Assembly: GCF_017165765.1 (NCBI RefSeq)
Contig: NZ_JAFGZD010000022.1
Location: forward strand, 1-64,000
Direction of reading: 5' to 3'
DNA length: 64,000 nucleotides
Source of the DNA: Pseudomonas capsici
Lineage (GTDB): Bacteria > Pseudomonadota > Gammaproteobacteria > Pseudomonadales > Pseudomonadaceae
The notes below the pieces were generated by a model that saw only the letters and a list, made by a program, of their open reading frames with translations, searched no databases and was not told where the DNA came from. Below, one piece after another: positions 7,602-16,152 of this stretch; position 1 is the first letter of the stretch; every line of letters starts with the position of its first letter. Position numbers and translations under genes: made by a program.

Positions 7602-8186
7602 ATGTCACGATCAAGCCAAGCCGCAACGGCAAACCAGAGATCAACAGACTCGACATACCGCAACGCCTCGGAGTACAGCATATTGAACAGCAAATTGACG
7701 GCTGCAGAACTGGCCGTGATCAGTGAAATAGAAGCGACATCCAGCCTCTTGAAGCTGGTAACGCGGCTGACCGGCTTGAGATTTGCTGCCATCGCCAAGG
7801 TGACCGAGACCAACTGGGTCGCCTGCGCGGTCTGCGACGAACTCCAGTTCGGTGTCGAGCCCGGCGGTGAGCTTGAGATTGAAACCACCATCTGCAACGA
7901 AATCCGCGCCAGCCGCCATATCGTAATGATCGACGAAGTGGCAACGGACCCGGTGTATGCCAACCATCCGGTGCCGAAGCTCTACGGCTTCCAGAGTTAC
8001 TTTTCCATGCCGATCATTTTTCCCAATGGCATGTTCTTCGGCACCTTGTGCGGTCTTGACCCGTTGCCGGCCAAGCTTGGCAATCCGGAGACCGTCGATA
8101 CCCTGAAGGTTTTCTGCACCTTGCTGGGCAGTACGCTGTATGCCCATGAGCAATTGCTGGAAGGTCAGGTGGAGATGAGCTGTTAA
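7602..8186 (+). CDS. GAF domain protein
   Basis: 194 aa. After a polar N-terminal tail of about 30 residues, the rest forms one GAF domain: LVTRLTGLRFAAIAKVTETNWVACAVCDELQFGVEPGG, then ICNEIRASRHIVMIDEVATDP, then YFSMPIIFPNGMFFGTLCGLD. There is no output domain, so it may be a small-molecule or light/redox sensor acting in trans. The next gene begins 2 bp after its stop, so the two may be co-transcribed. The ligand is unknown. GAF domains with this TICxxI...F.SYxxxPI pattern are often fused to kinases or cyclases. Confidence 0.75.
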   Translation: MSRSSQAATANQRSTDSTYRNASEYSILNSKLTAAELAVISEIEATSSLLKLVTRLTGLRFAAIAKVTETNWVACAVCDELQFGVEPGGELEIETTICNEIRASRHIVMIDEVATDPVYANHPVPKLYGFQSYFSMPIIFPNGMFFGTLCGLDPLPAKLGNPETVDTLKVFCTLLGSTLYAHEQLLEGQVEMSC

Positions 8187-8187
8187 G

Positions 8188-8868
8188 GTGTTCACTCCTG
8201 CCCGGGCATCTGAAATGTGGCCGAAAGCCGTTCTCCCGGAGAATGGCGATGCCGCTATCGGGCAATTACTGAGCGCATGGCTGGACTCGGTCCAGCGCTA
8301 TATCGGCATGCTGGCTAACGACAACTGCTGGTGGCATAACGAACGCGCCAATGTCAGCACTCTGGCCGGCGCGGCATGGTCAATCGGCTGGGTAGCGCTC
8401 GAGGAATATCCCACGCGCAAACATCGCCCCACGACCTCGCATATAGATCAGTCCGAAACAGGTGGGCGTGGACGCTGCGACCTTTACATCAGCAACGACC
8501 AAGAGGATTTCGCTTTCGAGGCCAAGCATGCCTGGCAAAGACTCGACGGGGCGGATGTCGTGAAAGTCGCGATGGATGCAGCAAGAAAAGATGCGCTGGC
8601 ACTCAAGCAAGGAGAGGCCGAGCGTCATTTCGCCGCGACCTTTATCGTACCGTTCCTGCCAAAAGCAGAGGTTCAAGGCATGACGGAGGAAGACTTGCGA
8701 GGGCGACTCAAGGAGTGGCTGGACAGTCAGAATACGTTTATCGGCGACACGCAACGAAACATTGCCTATGCCTACACCTTTCCGGGAACAGGCAGGGAAT
8801 CATGGAGTAATGACATAAACCATTTCCCTGGCGTGGTGCTGGTACTGGAAGAGGTCCCTGTCGCGTAA
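8188..8868 (+). CDS. PD-(D/E)XK-nuclease-like protein of unknown function
   Basis: 226 aa if the GTG at 8188 is used; ATG 8215 is an alternative and neither has a convincing ribosome-binding site. The central segment has an acidic pair in WVALEEYP (about 71-72), Asp98 in GRCDLYIS and Glu111-Ala-Lys113 in FAFEAKHAW, on predicted beta strands. This spacing is that of the PD-(D/E)XK nuclease fold. An Asp/Glu-rich helix follows. I do not recognise a named family. Its position directly behind a GAF gene is unusual. It could be a nuclease remnant or a defence or DNA-repair effector; the function is inference only. Confidence 0.55.
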   Translation: MFTPARASEMWPKAVLPENGDAAIGQLLSAWLDSVQRYIGMLANDNCWWHNERANVSTLAGAAWSIGWVALEEYPTRKHRPTTSHIDQSETGGRGRCDLYISNDQEDFAFEAKHAWQRLDGADVVKVAMDAARKDALALKQGEAERHFAATFIVPFLPKAEVQGMTEEDLRGRLKEWLDSQNTFIGDTQRNIAYAYTFPGTGRESWSNDINHFPGVVLVLEEVPVA

Positions 8869-8986
8869 AGATGAAGACCAACGCCCGCACCGCTTCTGCG
8901 ATACGGGCATTCAGGCGGACGACGAGTCCACAGCTGCCTACGGCGAACAAGAAAAACAATCACGTTTCCTGCCCGGTCCTTTACGT

Positions 8987-9229
8987 TTATTCATCACTGC
9001 CTTTATTGCTGCTCTGACCACCCTTCTTGCCTGCTTCGGAAGCCTTTTCAGGATCATTGGCGAAATTGCCGCCAGAAGCCTGACCACCTTTCTTGCCGGC
9101 TTCGGATGCCCGATGAGGGTCATTGGCGAAGTTGCCGCCCGATACCTGACCGCCTTTCTTGCCGGCTTTGGATGCACGCTCAGTGTCGTTGGCGAAGTTG
9201 CCGGGATTGTTGTCTCCAGTGTTAGCCAT
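8987..9229 (-). CDS. KGG-repeat general stress protein
   Basis: 80 aa with three near-identical units of about 22 residues: GNFANDTERASKAGKKGGQ, GNFANDPHRASEAGKKGGQ and GNFANDPEKASEAGKKGGQ. This is the KGG/stress-induced acidophilic repeat (Con-10, YciG-like). Such proteins are very hydrophilic, probably disordered, and induced in stationary phase or by stress. There is no membrane segment. GGAG and GGGAG lie immediately upstream of the ATG. The repeats at DNA level could recombine. Confidence 0.88.
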   Translation of the reverse strand: MANTGDNNPGNFANDTERASKAGKKGGQVSGGNFANDPHRASEAGKKGGQASGGNFANDPEKASEAGKKGGQSSNKGSDE

Positions 9230-9514
9230 CTCCCTATCCTCCAGGGTTAGTCGACCGCTTTAGTGCGTGTCGTATTCATTGAGAGGGGAGGAAAAATCTG
9301 TCGATCCATGAAAATCGCTTCTCTTCGACGAGTGGTAAGCACTGCGCTTCCTCGCTACAGGCCACGGCTATCAAGGCTTGCAGGTTTCCTGAAGGTAAAA
9401 ATATTTTTCTTCGGAAAACCTTGTTACTCGGCGATCAAAACAGTGGCACCAGTGTCTGATAGAGTGACCCTGCGTAGTGGCAATTAGTCACCACCCTGTT
9501 GATTCGAGAGTTTT

Positions 9515-11326
9515 ATGAGCACCGGCGCCCCCCTTCCGCTGAACGAAACGCAACGTTTGCTACGTATTACCGAACTGTGCGTGCTTGAAAACACGGTGGA
9601 TGAGGTCTTCGAGGAGATCGTGGCGATGACCGCCGAGTTCTTCCAGGCCCCTATCGTGCTGATTTCCATCGTCGACGAACATCGACAGTGGTTCCGCGCA
9701 CGGGTTGGCCTCAAGGCTCAGGAAACGCCGCGTGATGTCTCGTTCTGCGCCTATGCGATTCACTCTCCCGACTCACTGGAAGTAGTCGACGCCACGCTCG
9801 ACGAACGTTTCAAGGACAACGGCCTTGTCACCGGAGAACCGGGCATTCGTTACTACGCAGGGGCACCGCTGATTACCGACGACGGTCTTGGCCTCGGCAC
9901 GCTCTGCGTGATCGACACCGTACCTCGCGAGGCCATGAGCGAGCGCGAGGCGTTGATGCTCAAGCGCCTGGCCGGGCTGGTGATGAAACGTATCATCGAC
10001 CTGCGTCGCAGTTGCTTCGTCGACCAGACCACCGGACTCTACAACCGTCTGCGTCTTGAAGAAGACATTCTGCTGGCGCTCAAAGCCGGTAAAGAGATGC
10101 GCCTGGTGGCCGTCGACATGATCACGCCCGAATTCCTCAACAATATCGTCAAGGCCCTGGGCTATAGCTTCGCTCAGGATCTGGTCGTGGCCATGAGAAA
10201 CCGTCTGCAGGCGATGCTGCCGTCAAGCTGTCCTCTCTACAAGATCAGCCCGACACGCTTCGGCTTTCAGTTGCCGGGCGACATGCCGGACGAATCGATC
10301 TATTGCGCCATTCTCGAAGACCTTCAGTCTCCCGTGATCTGCCACGGCATTCCGGTGCAGATGCAGGTCGGCCTTGGCATTGTGCCTTTGCTGGTGGGCC
10401 AGGCAATGGAACAGGACTGGGTGCGACTGGTCATCAGTGCCGCCGACGATGCCCGTGCCCGTCAGGTTGGCTGGGCCTTGTACGAGCCGCACATGGATGC
10501 AACCCAACAACGCTCGTTCCAGCTTCTCGGCTCACTGACCAGTGCCGTGCATGCCCACGATCAATTGCGCCTGGTCTATCAGCCACGCATCGATCTGGCC
10601 TCAGACGAATGCACATCGGTCGAAGCGCTGCTGCGCTGGGTTCATCCGACCCTGGGTCCCATCGGGCCTGCCGAGTTCATTCCCCTGGCTGAAAAGACCG
10701 CGCTCATGCGCTCCTTGAGCCTGTGGGTGTTGCAGACAGCTGTCGAGCAAGCTGCCAGCTGGCAGCGCAAGGGTTTCAATATCCGGGTCGCCATCAACGT
10801 GACGCCTGACGACCTGACAGGACCGGTGTTCACTGACCGGGTGATCTGGCTGTTGAAAAAACATGACATTTCCCCCGAACACTTCGAGCTGGAGTTCACC
10901 GAAAGCGCGTTGATGCAGAATCCGAGCGAAGTCCGCAACCAGCTTGAACGCTTGCGCGAACTGGGCATGCATATCGCTATCGATGACTTCGGTACGGGCT
11001 ACAGCAACTGGAATTACCTGCGGCAGCTACCCGCCACAACCGTGAAGATTGATCAGTCACTGATGCGCAACCTCAACGTCGAAGAGGCGGACCAGCGTCT
11101 GGTCAAGGCCTTGATCGGCCTGGCCAAGAAGCTGGGCTATTGCGTGGTGGCCGAAGGTATCGAGACAGAAACCATCCGCAAACTGGTCAAGCAATGGGGC
11201 TGCGATGAAGGGCAAGGCTATCTGATTGCCAGGCCCATGGAGGCAGACGCTCTGCTGAGCTGGTTGCACCCCAATCAGATCATGCACATTGGCACTGAGG
11301 TAGCGCCTGAAATCCGCACCCTGTAA
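9515..11326 (+). CDS. GAF - degenerate GGDEF - EAL c-di-GMP phosphodiesterase
   Basis: 603 aa and soluble. GAF spans about residues 20-165 (APIVLISIVDEHRQWFRARVG). A GGDEF-like domain follows at about 170-335, but the catalytic GGDEF position reads KISPTRFGF, so it cannot be a cyclase. EAL is at about 345-590 with VEALLRWVHP, NVTPDD, FELEFTESALM, IDDFGTGYS, TVKIDQSLM, VVAEGIETE and QGYLIARPM; the acidic and lysine residues needed for catalysis are kept. It should therefore hydrolyse c-di-GMP to pGpG, with GAF as sensor and GGDEF-like as a possible GTP-binding regulator. It is monocistronic in appearance. Confidence 0.88.
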   Translation: MSTGAPLPLNETQRLLRITELCVLENTVDEVFEEIVAMTAEFFQAPIVLISIVDEHRQWFRARVGLKAQETPRDVSFCAYAIHSPDSLEVVDATLDERFKDNGLVTGEPGIRYYAGAPLITDDGLGLGTLCVIDTVPREAMSEREALMLKRLAGLVMKRIIDLRRSCFVDQTTGLYNRLRLEEDILLALKAGKEMRLVAVDMITPEFLNNIVKALGYSFAQDLVVAMRNRLQAMLPSSCPLYKISPTRFGFQLPGDMPDESIYCAILEDLQSPVICHGIPVQMQVGLGIVPLLVGQAMEQDWVRLVISAADDARARQVGWALYEPHMDATQQRSFQLLGSLTSAVHAHDQLRLVYQPRIDLASDECTSVEALLRWVHPTLGPIGPAEFIPLAEKTALMRSLSLWVLQTAVEQAASWQRKGFNIRVAINVTPDDLTGPVFTDRVIWLLKKHDISPEHFELEFTESALMQNPSEVRNQLERLRELGMHIAIDDFGTGYSNWNYLRQLPATTVKIDQSLMRNLNVEEADQRLVKALIGLAKKLGYCVVAEGIETETIRKLVKQWGCDEGQGYLIARPMEADALLSWLHPNQIMHIGTEVAPEIRTL

Positions 11327-11428
11327 AAACGGTTATAACCTTAGACCACATCTTCATAACCGATCAGTACATAAATCGTTATGCTGCCCGCCGGTTTTTA
11401 CCTGACAACAGGTCTTACAGGGTCATAT

Positions 11429-12214
11429 ATGGACGTCGGCGGTCTGGGTTTCGTAGTAGCGGGATTGGTGGTCGGTTTCATTGTCGGTATGACGGGTGTA
11501 GGTGGGGGCTCATTGATGACGCCCATTCTGCTCTGGTTCGGTATCAATCCGGCGACAGCCGTGGGCACGGACCTGCTCTATGCCGCCATTACCAAGTCCG
11601 GTGGTGTGCTGGTTCATCAGAAAAACAAAAACATCGACTGGAAGATCACCGGCTGGCTGACGATGGGCAGCGTGCCGGCGGTATTGCTGACCTTGTGGTT
11701 TCTAAGCTCGCTGGACTCGGCACCCGATGCCCTGAATGCAATCATCAAGCAGGCGCTGGGCGTCGTCCTTCTGTTGACGGCCATGGCCGTACTGTTCAAG
11801 AAAAGACTCCTGGCGTTTGCCCATAGTCGCGACAATGGAATTTCGTTCTTCACCGGTTCGAGCCTGAACGCACTGACGGTAGTGACCGGGCTGATTCTGG
11901 GCACCATGGTGGCCCTGACGTCCATCGGCGCTGGCGCACTGGGCACGGTGGCGCTGTTCATTCTCTATCCCTTGCTGGCCACCCGGCGTCTGGTGGGCAC
12001 GGAAATCGCCCATGCCGTTCCGCTCACGCTGGTCGCAGGCCTCGGGCATGCCAGCATGGGCAACATGAACTGGGAATTGCTGGGCTGGCTGCTGCTGGGT
12101 TCATTGCCCGGCATTTACCTGGGCAGCCATATGGCCGGGCGCGTATCCGATGAACTGCTGCGACCCTTCCTGGCAATCATGCTGGGGATGATCGGCTTCA
12201 AACTGGCGTTCTGA
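11429..12214 (+). CDS. TSUP / TauE-SafE family membrane transporter
   Basis: 261 aa from the ATG at 11429, chosen because ACAGGG lies 8 nt upstream; a longer frame starts at 11381 without a ribosome-binding site. About eight hydrophobic segments are visible, with the repeated TSUP signature GFIVGMTGVGGGSLMTPILL near the N-terminus and VALTSIGAGALGTVALF in the second half. The family exports or imports sulfite, sulfonates and other small anions. The neighbouring cysC (converging, ends overlapping by 17 bp) hints at sulfur metabolism, but convergent genes are not co-transcribed, so this is weak evidence. Confidence 0.85.
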   Translation: MDVGGLGFVVAGLVVGFIVGMTGVGGGSLMTPILLWFGINPATAVGTDLLYAAITKSGGVLVHQKNKNIDWKITGWLTMGSVPAVLLTLWFLSSLDSAPDALNAIIKQALGVVLLLTAMAVLFKKRLLAFAHSRDNGISFFTGSSLNALTVVTGLILGTMVALTSIGAGALGTVALFILYPLLATRRLVGTEIAHAVPLTLVAGLGHASMGNMNWELLGWLLLGSLPGIYLGSHMAGRVSDELLRPFLAIMLGMIGFKLAF

Positions 12215-12797
12215 TCGCAGCCAGAATCCGGCTGACGGCTTCTGGCACCGCAAGCTCGGAGGTATCGATCGTCACGGCGGCACTGTGCGGTGCTTCATAG
12301 GCGCTATCGATACCGGTCATATTGGGGATCAGCCCGCTCCGGGCCTTCTTGTACAGCCCCTTGGGGTCTCGCTCTTCGCACACCTGGATCGGCGTGCTCA
12401 TGTAAACCTCGGTGAAATCGTCCTCACCGATCACCTGCCGGGCCATTTCCCGCTCCCGGCGAAAGGGCGAGATAAACGCGGTAATCACGATCAGCCCGGC
12501 ATCCATCATCAGACGGGCCACTTCGGCGACCCGGCGAATGTTTTCCACCCGATCTGCATCGCTGAACCCCAGGTCCCTGTTCAGGCCCTGGCGAACATTA
12601 TCGCCATCGAGCACGTAAGTTCGCTTGCCCTCGTCATGCAGGGCCTGCTCCAGAGCATCGGCAACGGTCGATTTGCCGGAACCCGACAGGCCGGTAAACC
12701 AGATGACCTGCCCTGTATGGCCATTGAGACGCTCTCTGCCCTGGCGGGTGATGCTGAGCGCCTGACGATGGATATGCGGCTGGTTTTGATTGGCCAT
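12198..12797 (-). CDS. cysC: Adenylyl-sulfate kinase
   Basis: 199 aa. The P-loop GLSGSGKST is at residues 36-44. It is followed by DGDNVRQGLNRDLGFSDADR (APS-binding), VAEVARLMMDAGLIVITAFISPFRRER and YKKARSGLIPNMTGIDSAYE. The enzyme phosphorylates APS to PAPS, used for sulfation or reduction. It is a free-standing kinase, not the CysNC fusion common in pseudomonads, so it may serve a specialised sulfation path or be redundant. The last 17 bp overlap the converging TSUP gene. Confidence 0.95.
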   Translation of the reverse strand: MANQNQPHIHRQALSITRQGRERLNGHTGQVIWFTGLSGSGKSTVADALEQALHDEGKRTYVLDGDNVRQGLNRDLGFSDADRVENIRRVAEVARLMMDAGLIVITAFISPFRREREMARQVIGEDDFTEVYMSTPIQVCEERDPKGLYKKARSGLIPNMTGIDSAYEAPHSAAVTIDTSELAVPEAVSRILAAIRTPV

Positions 12798-13026
12798 TAT
12801 CAGACCTGTCCTTCTCTTTTAACCGGTCCCTGACAGTACCGCTTCCGGCACCCGTGCCGCTGGATGTTATCAACAAGTTGATCCCGATCAAGAGAGCGAA
12901 GACACGCTCATCGGGAGATGTAATTTGTTGTAGCCCAATCGGAGTTTTAGGTGCAGGATTTCGTGCGTCAACTTTCCGTGCCGGTGACTCGGCATCTGCT
13001 CACCTTACAAAATGGAGATGCGTACA

Positions 13027-13218
13027 ATGCTTATCCGAATTGAAGAAGGTAATCACGGGGCAAACTGGGTAGTGAAACTGGACGATTACCCAGTGACCTG
13101 CCGGAGCTGGCAAGAGGCCAGGGAGTTCGCAGAGCGAATGAAATCGCGCATTGATGCGCCTCATCCCCTGCCACGCTCTACCCGACGAGCAACACCGGAA
13201 CGCGCCACTGCAACCTGA
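13027..13218 (+). CDS. Small hypothetical protein
   Basis: 63 aa, start at the ATG with GGAG 9 nt upstream. In-frame ATGs at 13012 and 13018 are less likely because the ribosome-binding site overlaps them. The body (MLIRIEEGNHGANWVVKLDDYPVT, then SWQEAREFAERMKSRID) suggests a beta-beta-beta-alpha fold like DUF2188-type small proteins, ending in a basic Pro/Arg tail. There are no membrane segments. The function is unknown. Confidence 0.55.
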   Translation: MLIRIEEGNHGANWVVKLDDYPVTCRSWQEAREFAERMKSRIDAPHPLPRSTRRATPERATAT

Positions 13219-13402
13219 CACCTCCTCACCCACCCTCCGGTGCTTGACGGATAAACGCCGGGGGGCCGCTTTTGCTGAATCGAACCCGCTATTTTCCGGG
13301 CATCACGCCCTCTGAATCCATTCTCGTTTTGCCAACATTCATTTCACATCCTCTTCACGTTTGGCTCTGTACATTCACATCACTCCTTTGATGAATCCCA
13401 TT

Positions 13403-13431
13403 TGGCCCGCCGTGTTGTGGGCCATTTTTTT
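13403..13431 (+). terminator. Orphan intrinsic terminator
   Basis: TGGCCC (13403-13408) pairs with GGGCCA (13419-13424), followed by seven T. It lies 185 bp after the stop of the preceding small gene and ahead of a gene on the other strand, so it may end a short unannotated RNA. Confidence 0.75.
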
Positions 13432-13467
13432 GCCTGCGAAAAACCGGGCCACGCCTCGTGAACCGCT

Positions 13468-13680
13468 TTATTCGCCCTGACTGGCAAACGCGTTTTCCTG
13501 CACAGCAACCGATTTACCCCTGGCTGCGCCGCTCAGCAGACTGCTCTCGCTCAGTTGTGCCAGACGCTCACTTCCGGTGCCGCTGACAATCGTGCTGCTC
13601 CATTGCGCCACAACGGTCGCCATCCAGCCGAACAGGAACAAGGCAACAACCTGCAACGCCCACTTTGCAATTATCGACAT
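13468..13680 (-). CDS. Small single-pass membrane protein
   Basis: 70 aa from ATG 13680, which has GGAG 8 nt upstream; the frame extends to 13776 without support. Residues about 5-27 are a hydrophobic segment (WALQVVALFLFGWMATVVA), followed by a Ser/Thr/Gly-rich tail. I do not recognise the family. The setting among stress-type small genes suggests an envelope or stress role, but that is only inference. Confidence 0.5.
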   Translation of the reverse strand: MSIIAKWALQVVALFLFGWMATVVAQWSSTIVSGTGSERLAQLSESSLLSGAARGKSVAVQENAFASQGE

Positions 13681-13875
13681 GTGTTTTCTCCATAACGGAT
13701 TGGTGATGGCGAGGATATAAACATCCCTGCATTGCAGAAGAATTGCAGAAAACGGCGTTTTATCCACCCCAGTCACTCATCTCGTCGAAGGAACTCCGGC
13801 AGACAACCTCGCTTCATAACCCATGAGGCCAGAGCAATCCTGTCCAGGCTGTTTCACTACGAGAGGAGAAATGTC

Positions 13876-14253
13876 ATGCCCACCTCGAACAAAGACCTGT
13901 ACACCGCCAAACAGAAACGCAAGGCCGCTCGCATCGAAGAAAGCTACGAGCAAAAAGGCGTGCCCAAAGACGAAGCCCAGGCGCGCGCATGGGCTACGGT
14001 GAACAAACAGTCCGGTGGTGGCGAGCGCAAGGGCGGTTCGGGAACCCGCACCTCGGCGAGAGCCAAGACCGAGGCGCGTCAGGACTCGGCCAAGCGTGCA
14101 GCCGAAACCAGACAAGGCATACCGCGCAACGATCTTCCCCTGGAAGAGCAGACCAGAAACGATCTGATGCTGCGCGCACGAGCATTTGAAATTGCCGGTC
14201 GCTCGGCCATGAACAAACAGGAACTGATCCAGGCCCTGAAAAAGGTCTCATGA
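13876..14253 (+). CDS. Small basic protein with Rho-N/SAP-like C-terminus
   Basis: 125 aa, start ATG 13876 with GAGGAG upstream. The N-terminal part is highly charged (YTAKQKRKAARIEESYEQKG, then KDEAQARAWATVNKQ), like the plasmid-stabilisation-type/ChaB-like stress proteins. The middle is a basic Ser/Thr/Gly linker. The C-terminus (RNDLMLRARAFEIAGRSAMNKQELIQALKKV) matches a Rho-N/SAP-like helix-extended-helix that binds nucleic acid. It probably forms an operon with DUF3182, whose start is 12 bp downstream. The function is unknown, but stationary-phase or stress expression is common for such genes. Confidence 0.65.
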   Translation: MPTSNKDLYTAKQKRKAARIEESYEQKGVPKDEAQARAWATVNKQSGGGERKGGSGTRTSARAKTEARQDSAKRAAETRQGIPRNDLPLEEQTRNDLMLRARAFEIAGRSAMNKQELIQALKKVS

Positions 14254-14265
14254 AGGAGTTGTCTT

Positions 14266-15390
14266 ATGAGCGGGTCAAGAACAGGCACGACCAAAGCCGA
14301 AGTTGTTCTGTTAGCCACGCACAAGCAGCTCGCCCCCCATGAAGTCGTGGTTCATCAGGTACTGGCACGCCAAATAGCCCGGCTTCTGGGAGCGGTATTT
14401 GTCGGGCTTCATGACAGCACGGTGCATAAAGGCCCCGGTCTGTACTTCATACCGTCCGATACCCTGATCGGCGCGGACATGAGCGATGCCCTGGACATCC
14501 GCTCGGTAGACGATCTGTTCGGCGGTCTGGCCAGCGAACCGTTCATGGCCACCAAGGCCATTTCTCATCCCCTGCCTGAAAACTCTTCGACCCGGCCAAG
14601 CGGCTGGTCCGATGAGTTTCACCGCCAGGCTGGCGCTGCCGTACTCACAGGCTTCACGACTTTCGACCTGAACGACGCGCTCGAGGCAGGCACGCAATTA
14701 CTGGCCAACGGCCCGGTGCGGATAAAACCGGTACTGGCCACTGCAGGCCGGGGGCAGATCGTGGCCCGCTCCGAAGAGGAACTGGCAAACGCCATCGCCG
14801 AACAGGATAGCGACGAGGTCCGCCACTGGGGTCTGGTGGTGGAGGAAAACCTGCAGGACGTGGTCACTTACAGTGTGGGTCAGGTACAGGTGGCGGGCAT
14901 GACCGCCAGCTACCATGGCACTCAGAGCCTGACCACCGATAATCAGGGTGAAACCGTCTATGGCGGCTCCCGGTTGTGGATCGTACGCGGCGATTATGAC
15001 GTGCTGCTCAGTCAGGACCTGGACGCCTCGGTGAGGCAGGCCGTGGAGCATGCCATGGTCTATGACCGGGCAGCCTGTAACTGCTTTCCCGGTCTCATCG
15101 CCTCACGACGCAACTACGATATCGCTCAAGGCACCAATGCCCGGGGCCAGGTGTGCTCCGGGGTGCTTGAGCAGTCCTGGCGCATCGGGGGTGCCAGCCC
15201 GGCAGAAATCGAAGCATTGACGGCCTTCGCGGCGGACCCTGCTCTGCAGCGTATTCAGGTTTCTACCCACGAAATCTACGGCCAGACCCGCCTCCCCGCC
15301 AACGCCCGCGTTCTCTATGAGGGCGACGATCCTCAAGTGGGCTTCATCACCAAATTCGTACAGGTCGAGCCTTATGAGTGTGCGCAGTGA
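14266..15390 (+). CDS. DUF3182 family protein (ATP-grasp-like)
   Basis: 374 aa, with AAGGAG before the ATG. Features include HQVLARQIARLLGA at the N-terminus, FHRQAGAAVLTGFTTF, RIKPVLATAGRGQIVA (a glycine-rich turn after a lysine, reminiscent of ATP-grasp ligases), WGLVVEENLQDVVTYSVGQV and a C-terminal half with TRLPANARVLYEGDDP. DUF3182 proteins are found in Pseudomonas and Burkholderia next to alpha/beta hydrolases, as here, where the hydrolase start overlaps its 3' end by 17 bp. The reaction is unknown. ATP-grasp likeness is my inference. Confidence 0.75.
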   Translation: MSGSRTGTTKAEVVLLATHKQLAPHEVVVHQVLARQIARLLGAVFVGLHDSTVHKGPGLYFIPSDTLIGADMSDALDIRSVDDLFGGLASEPFMATKAISHPLPENSSTRPSGWSDEFHRQAGAAVLTGFTTFDLNDALEAGTQLLANGPVRIKPVLATAGRGQIVARSEEELANAIAEQDSDEVRHWGLVVEENLQDVVTYSVGQVQVAGMTASYHGTQSLTTDNQGETVYGGSRLWIVRGDYDVLLSQDLDASVRQAVEHAMVYDRAACNCFPGLIASRRNYDIAQGTNARGQVCSGVLEQSWRIGGASPAEIEALTAFAADPALQRIQVSTHEIYGQTRLPANARVLYEGDDPQVGFITKFVQVEPYECAQ

Positions 15391-16144
15391 AAGCATCGAG
15401 ATAGACGTTGAAAACCAGTCCATTTCCGGGACGATCCTCACTCCCGGCGCCAGGATACCCGGCATCCTCTTCGTTCATGGCTGGGGCGGCAGTCAGCAGC
15501 GCGACCTGGCCCGCGCCAAGAACATTACCGGACTTGGCTGTGTATGTCTGACCTTCGACCTGCGCGGTCATGAGCGCACCCATGAACTGCGCGCCACCGT
15601 TTCCCGCGAGCAAAGCCTGAACGATCTGCTGGCGGCCTATGACCGGCTGGCCAGCCATCCGGCCGTGGACAAAGAAGCGATTGCCGTTATCGGCAGCAGT
15701 TATGGCGGGTATCTGGCCGCCATCCTCAGCGCCATGCGCCCTGTCAGGTGGCTCGCGCTGCGCGTACCGGCGCTGTACTGGGATGCCGACTGGGAGATGC
15801 CCAAGCAAGAGCTTGATCGTGACAAGCTGGCGCATTATCGACGCTCGGCACTGACCGCCGCCGACAATCGCGCCCTTGCCGCCTGCAAGGACTTCAAGGG
15901 CGATGTACTGCTGATCGAGTCAGAACAGGACGACTACGTGCCCCATGCCACGCTGATGAGCTATCGCAGCGCCTTCGAGCTGGCGCACTCGCTGACTTAT
16001 CGGCTGGTGGATGGCGCCGACCATGCGCTGAGCAGTGATATCAGCCAGAGCATTTACAGCTCCATGCTGACCAACTGGATCAGCGAAATGGTCATCGGCG
16101 CACGGTTGGTCAATTACCCTCACCATTCGGCGAAGTATTCCTGA
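15374..16144 (+). CDS. Alpha/beta hydrolase
   Basis: 256 aa from the ATG at 15374, which overlaps the DUF3182 gene by 17 bp, indicating translational coupling. The fold is shown by GILFVHGWGGSQ (oxyanion hole), the nucleophile elbow IGSSYGGYLA, an acidic residue in ESEQDDYVP and the histidine in DGADHALS, the full Ser-Asp-His triad. It is cytoplasmic with no signal peptide. The substrate is unknown; the pairing with an ATP-grasp-like protein may mean that one makes and the other removes an amide or ester. Confidence 0.85.
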   Translation: MSVRSESIEIDVENQSISGTILTPGARIPGILFVHGWGGSQQRDLARAKNITGLGCVCLTFDLRGHERTHELRATVSREQSLNDLLAAYDRLASHPAVDKEAIAVIGSSYGGYLAAILSAMRPVRWLALRVPALYWDADWEMPKQELDRDKLAHYRRSALTAADNRALAACKDFKGDVLLIESEQDDYVPHATLMSYRSAFELAHSLTYRLVDGADHALSSDISQSIYSSMLTNWISEMVIGARLVNYPHHSAKYS

Positions 16145-16152
16145 AGCTGGCC

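Noticed and set aside
8869..8986. Possible coding or RNA gene between the nuclease-like and KGG genes
   Set aside because: Short, no ORF with ribosome-binding site, no clear hairpin with T-run.
13732..13875. N-terminal extension of the small Rho-N/SAP-like protein
   Set aside because: A strong GAGGAG site precedes the ATG at 13876, and the upstream part has no family-like sequence.
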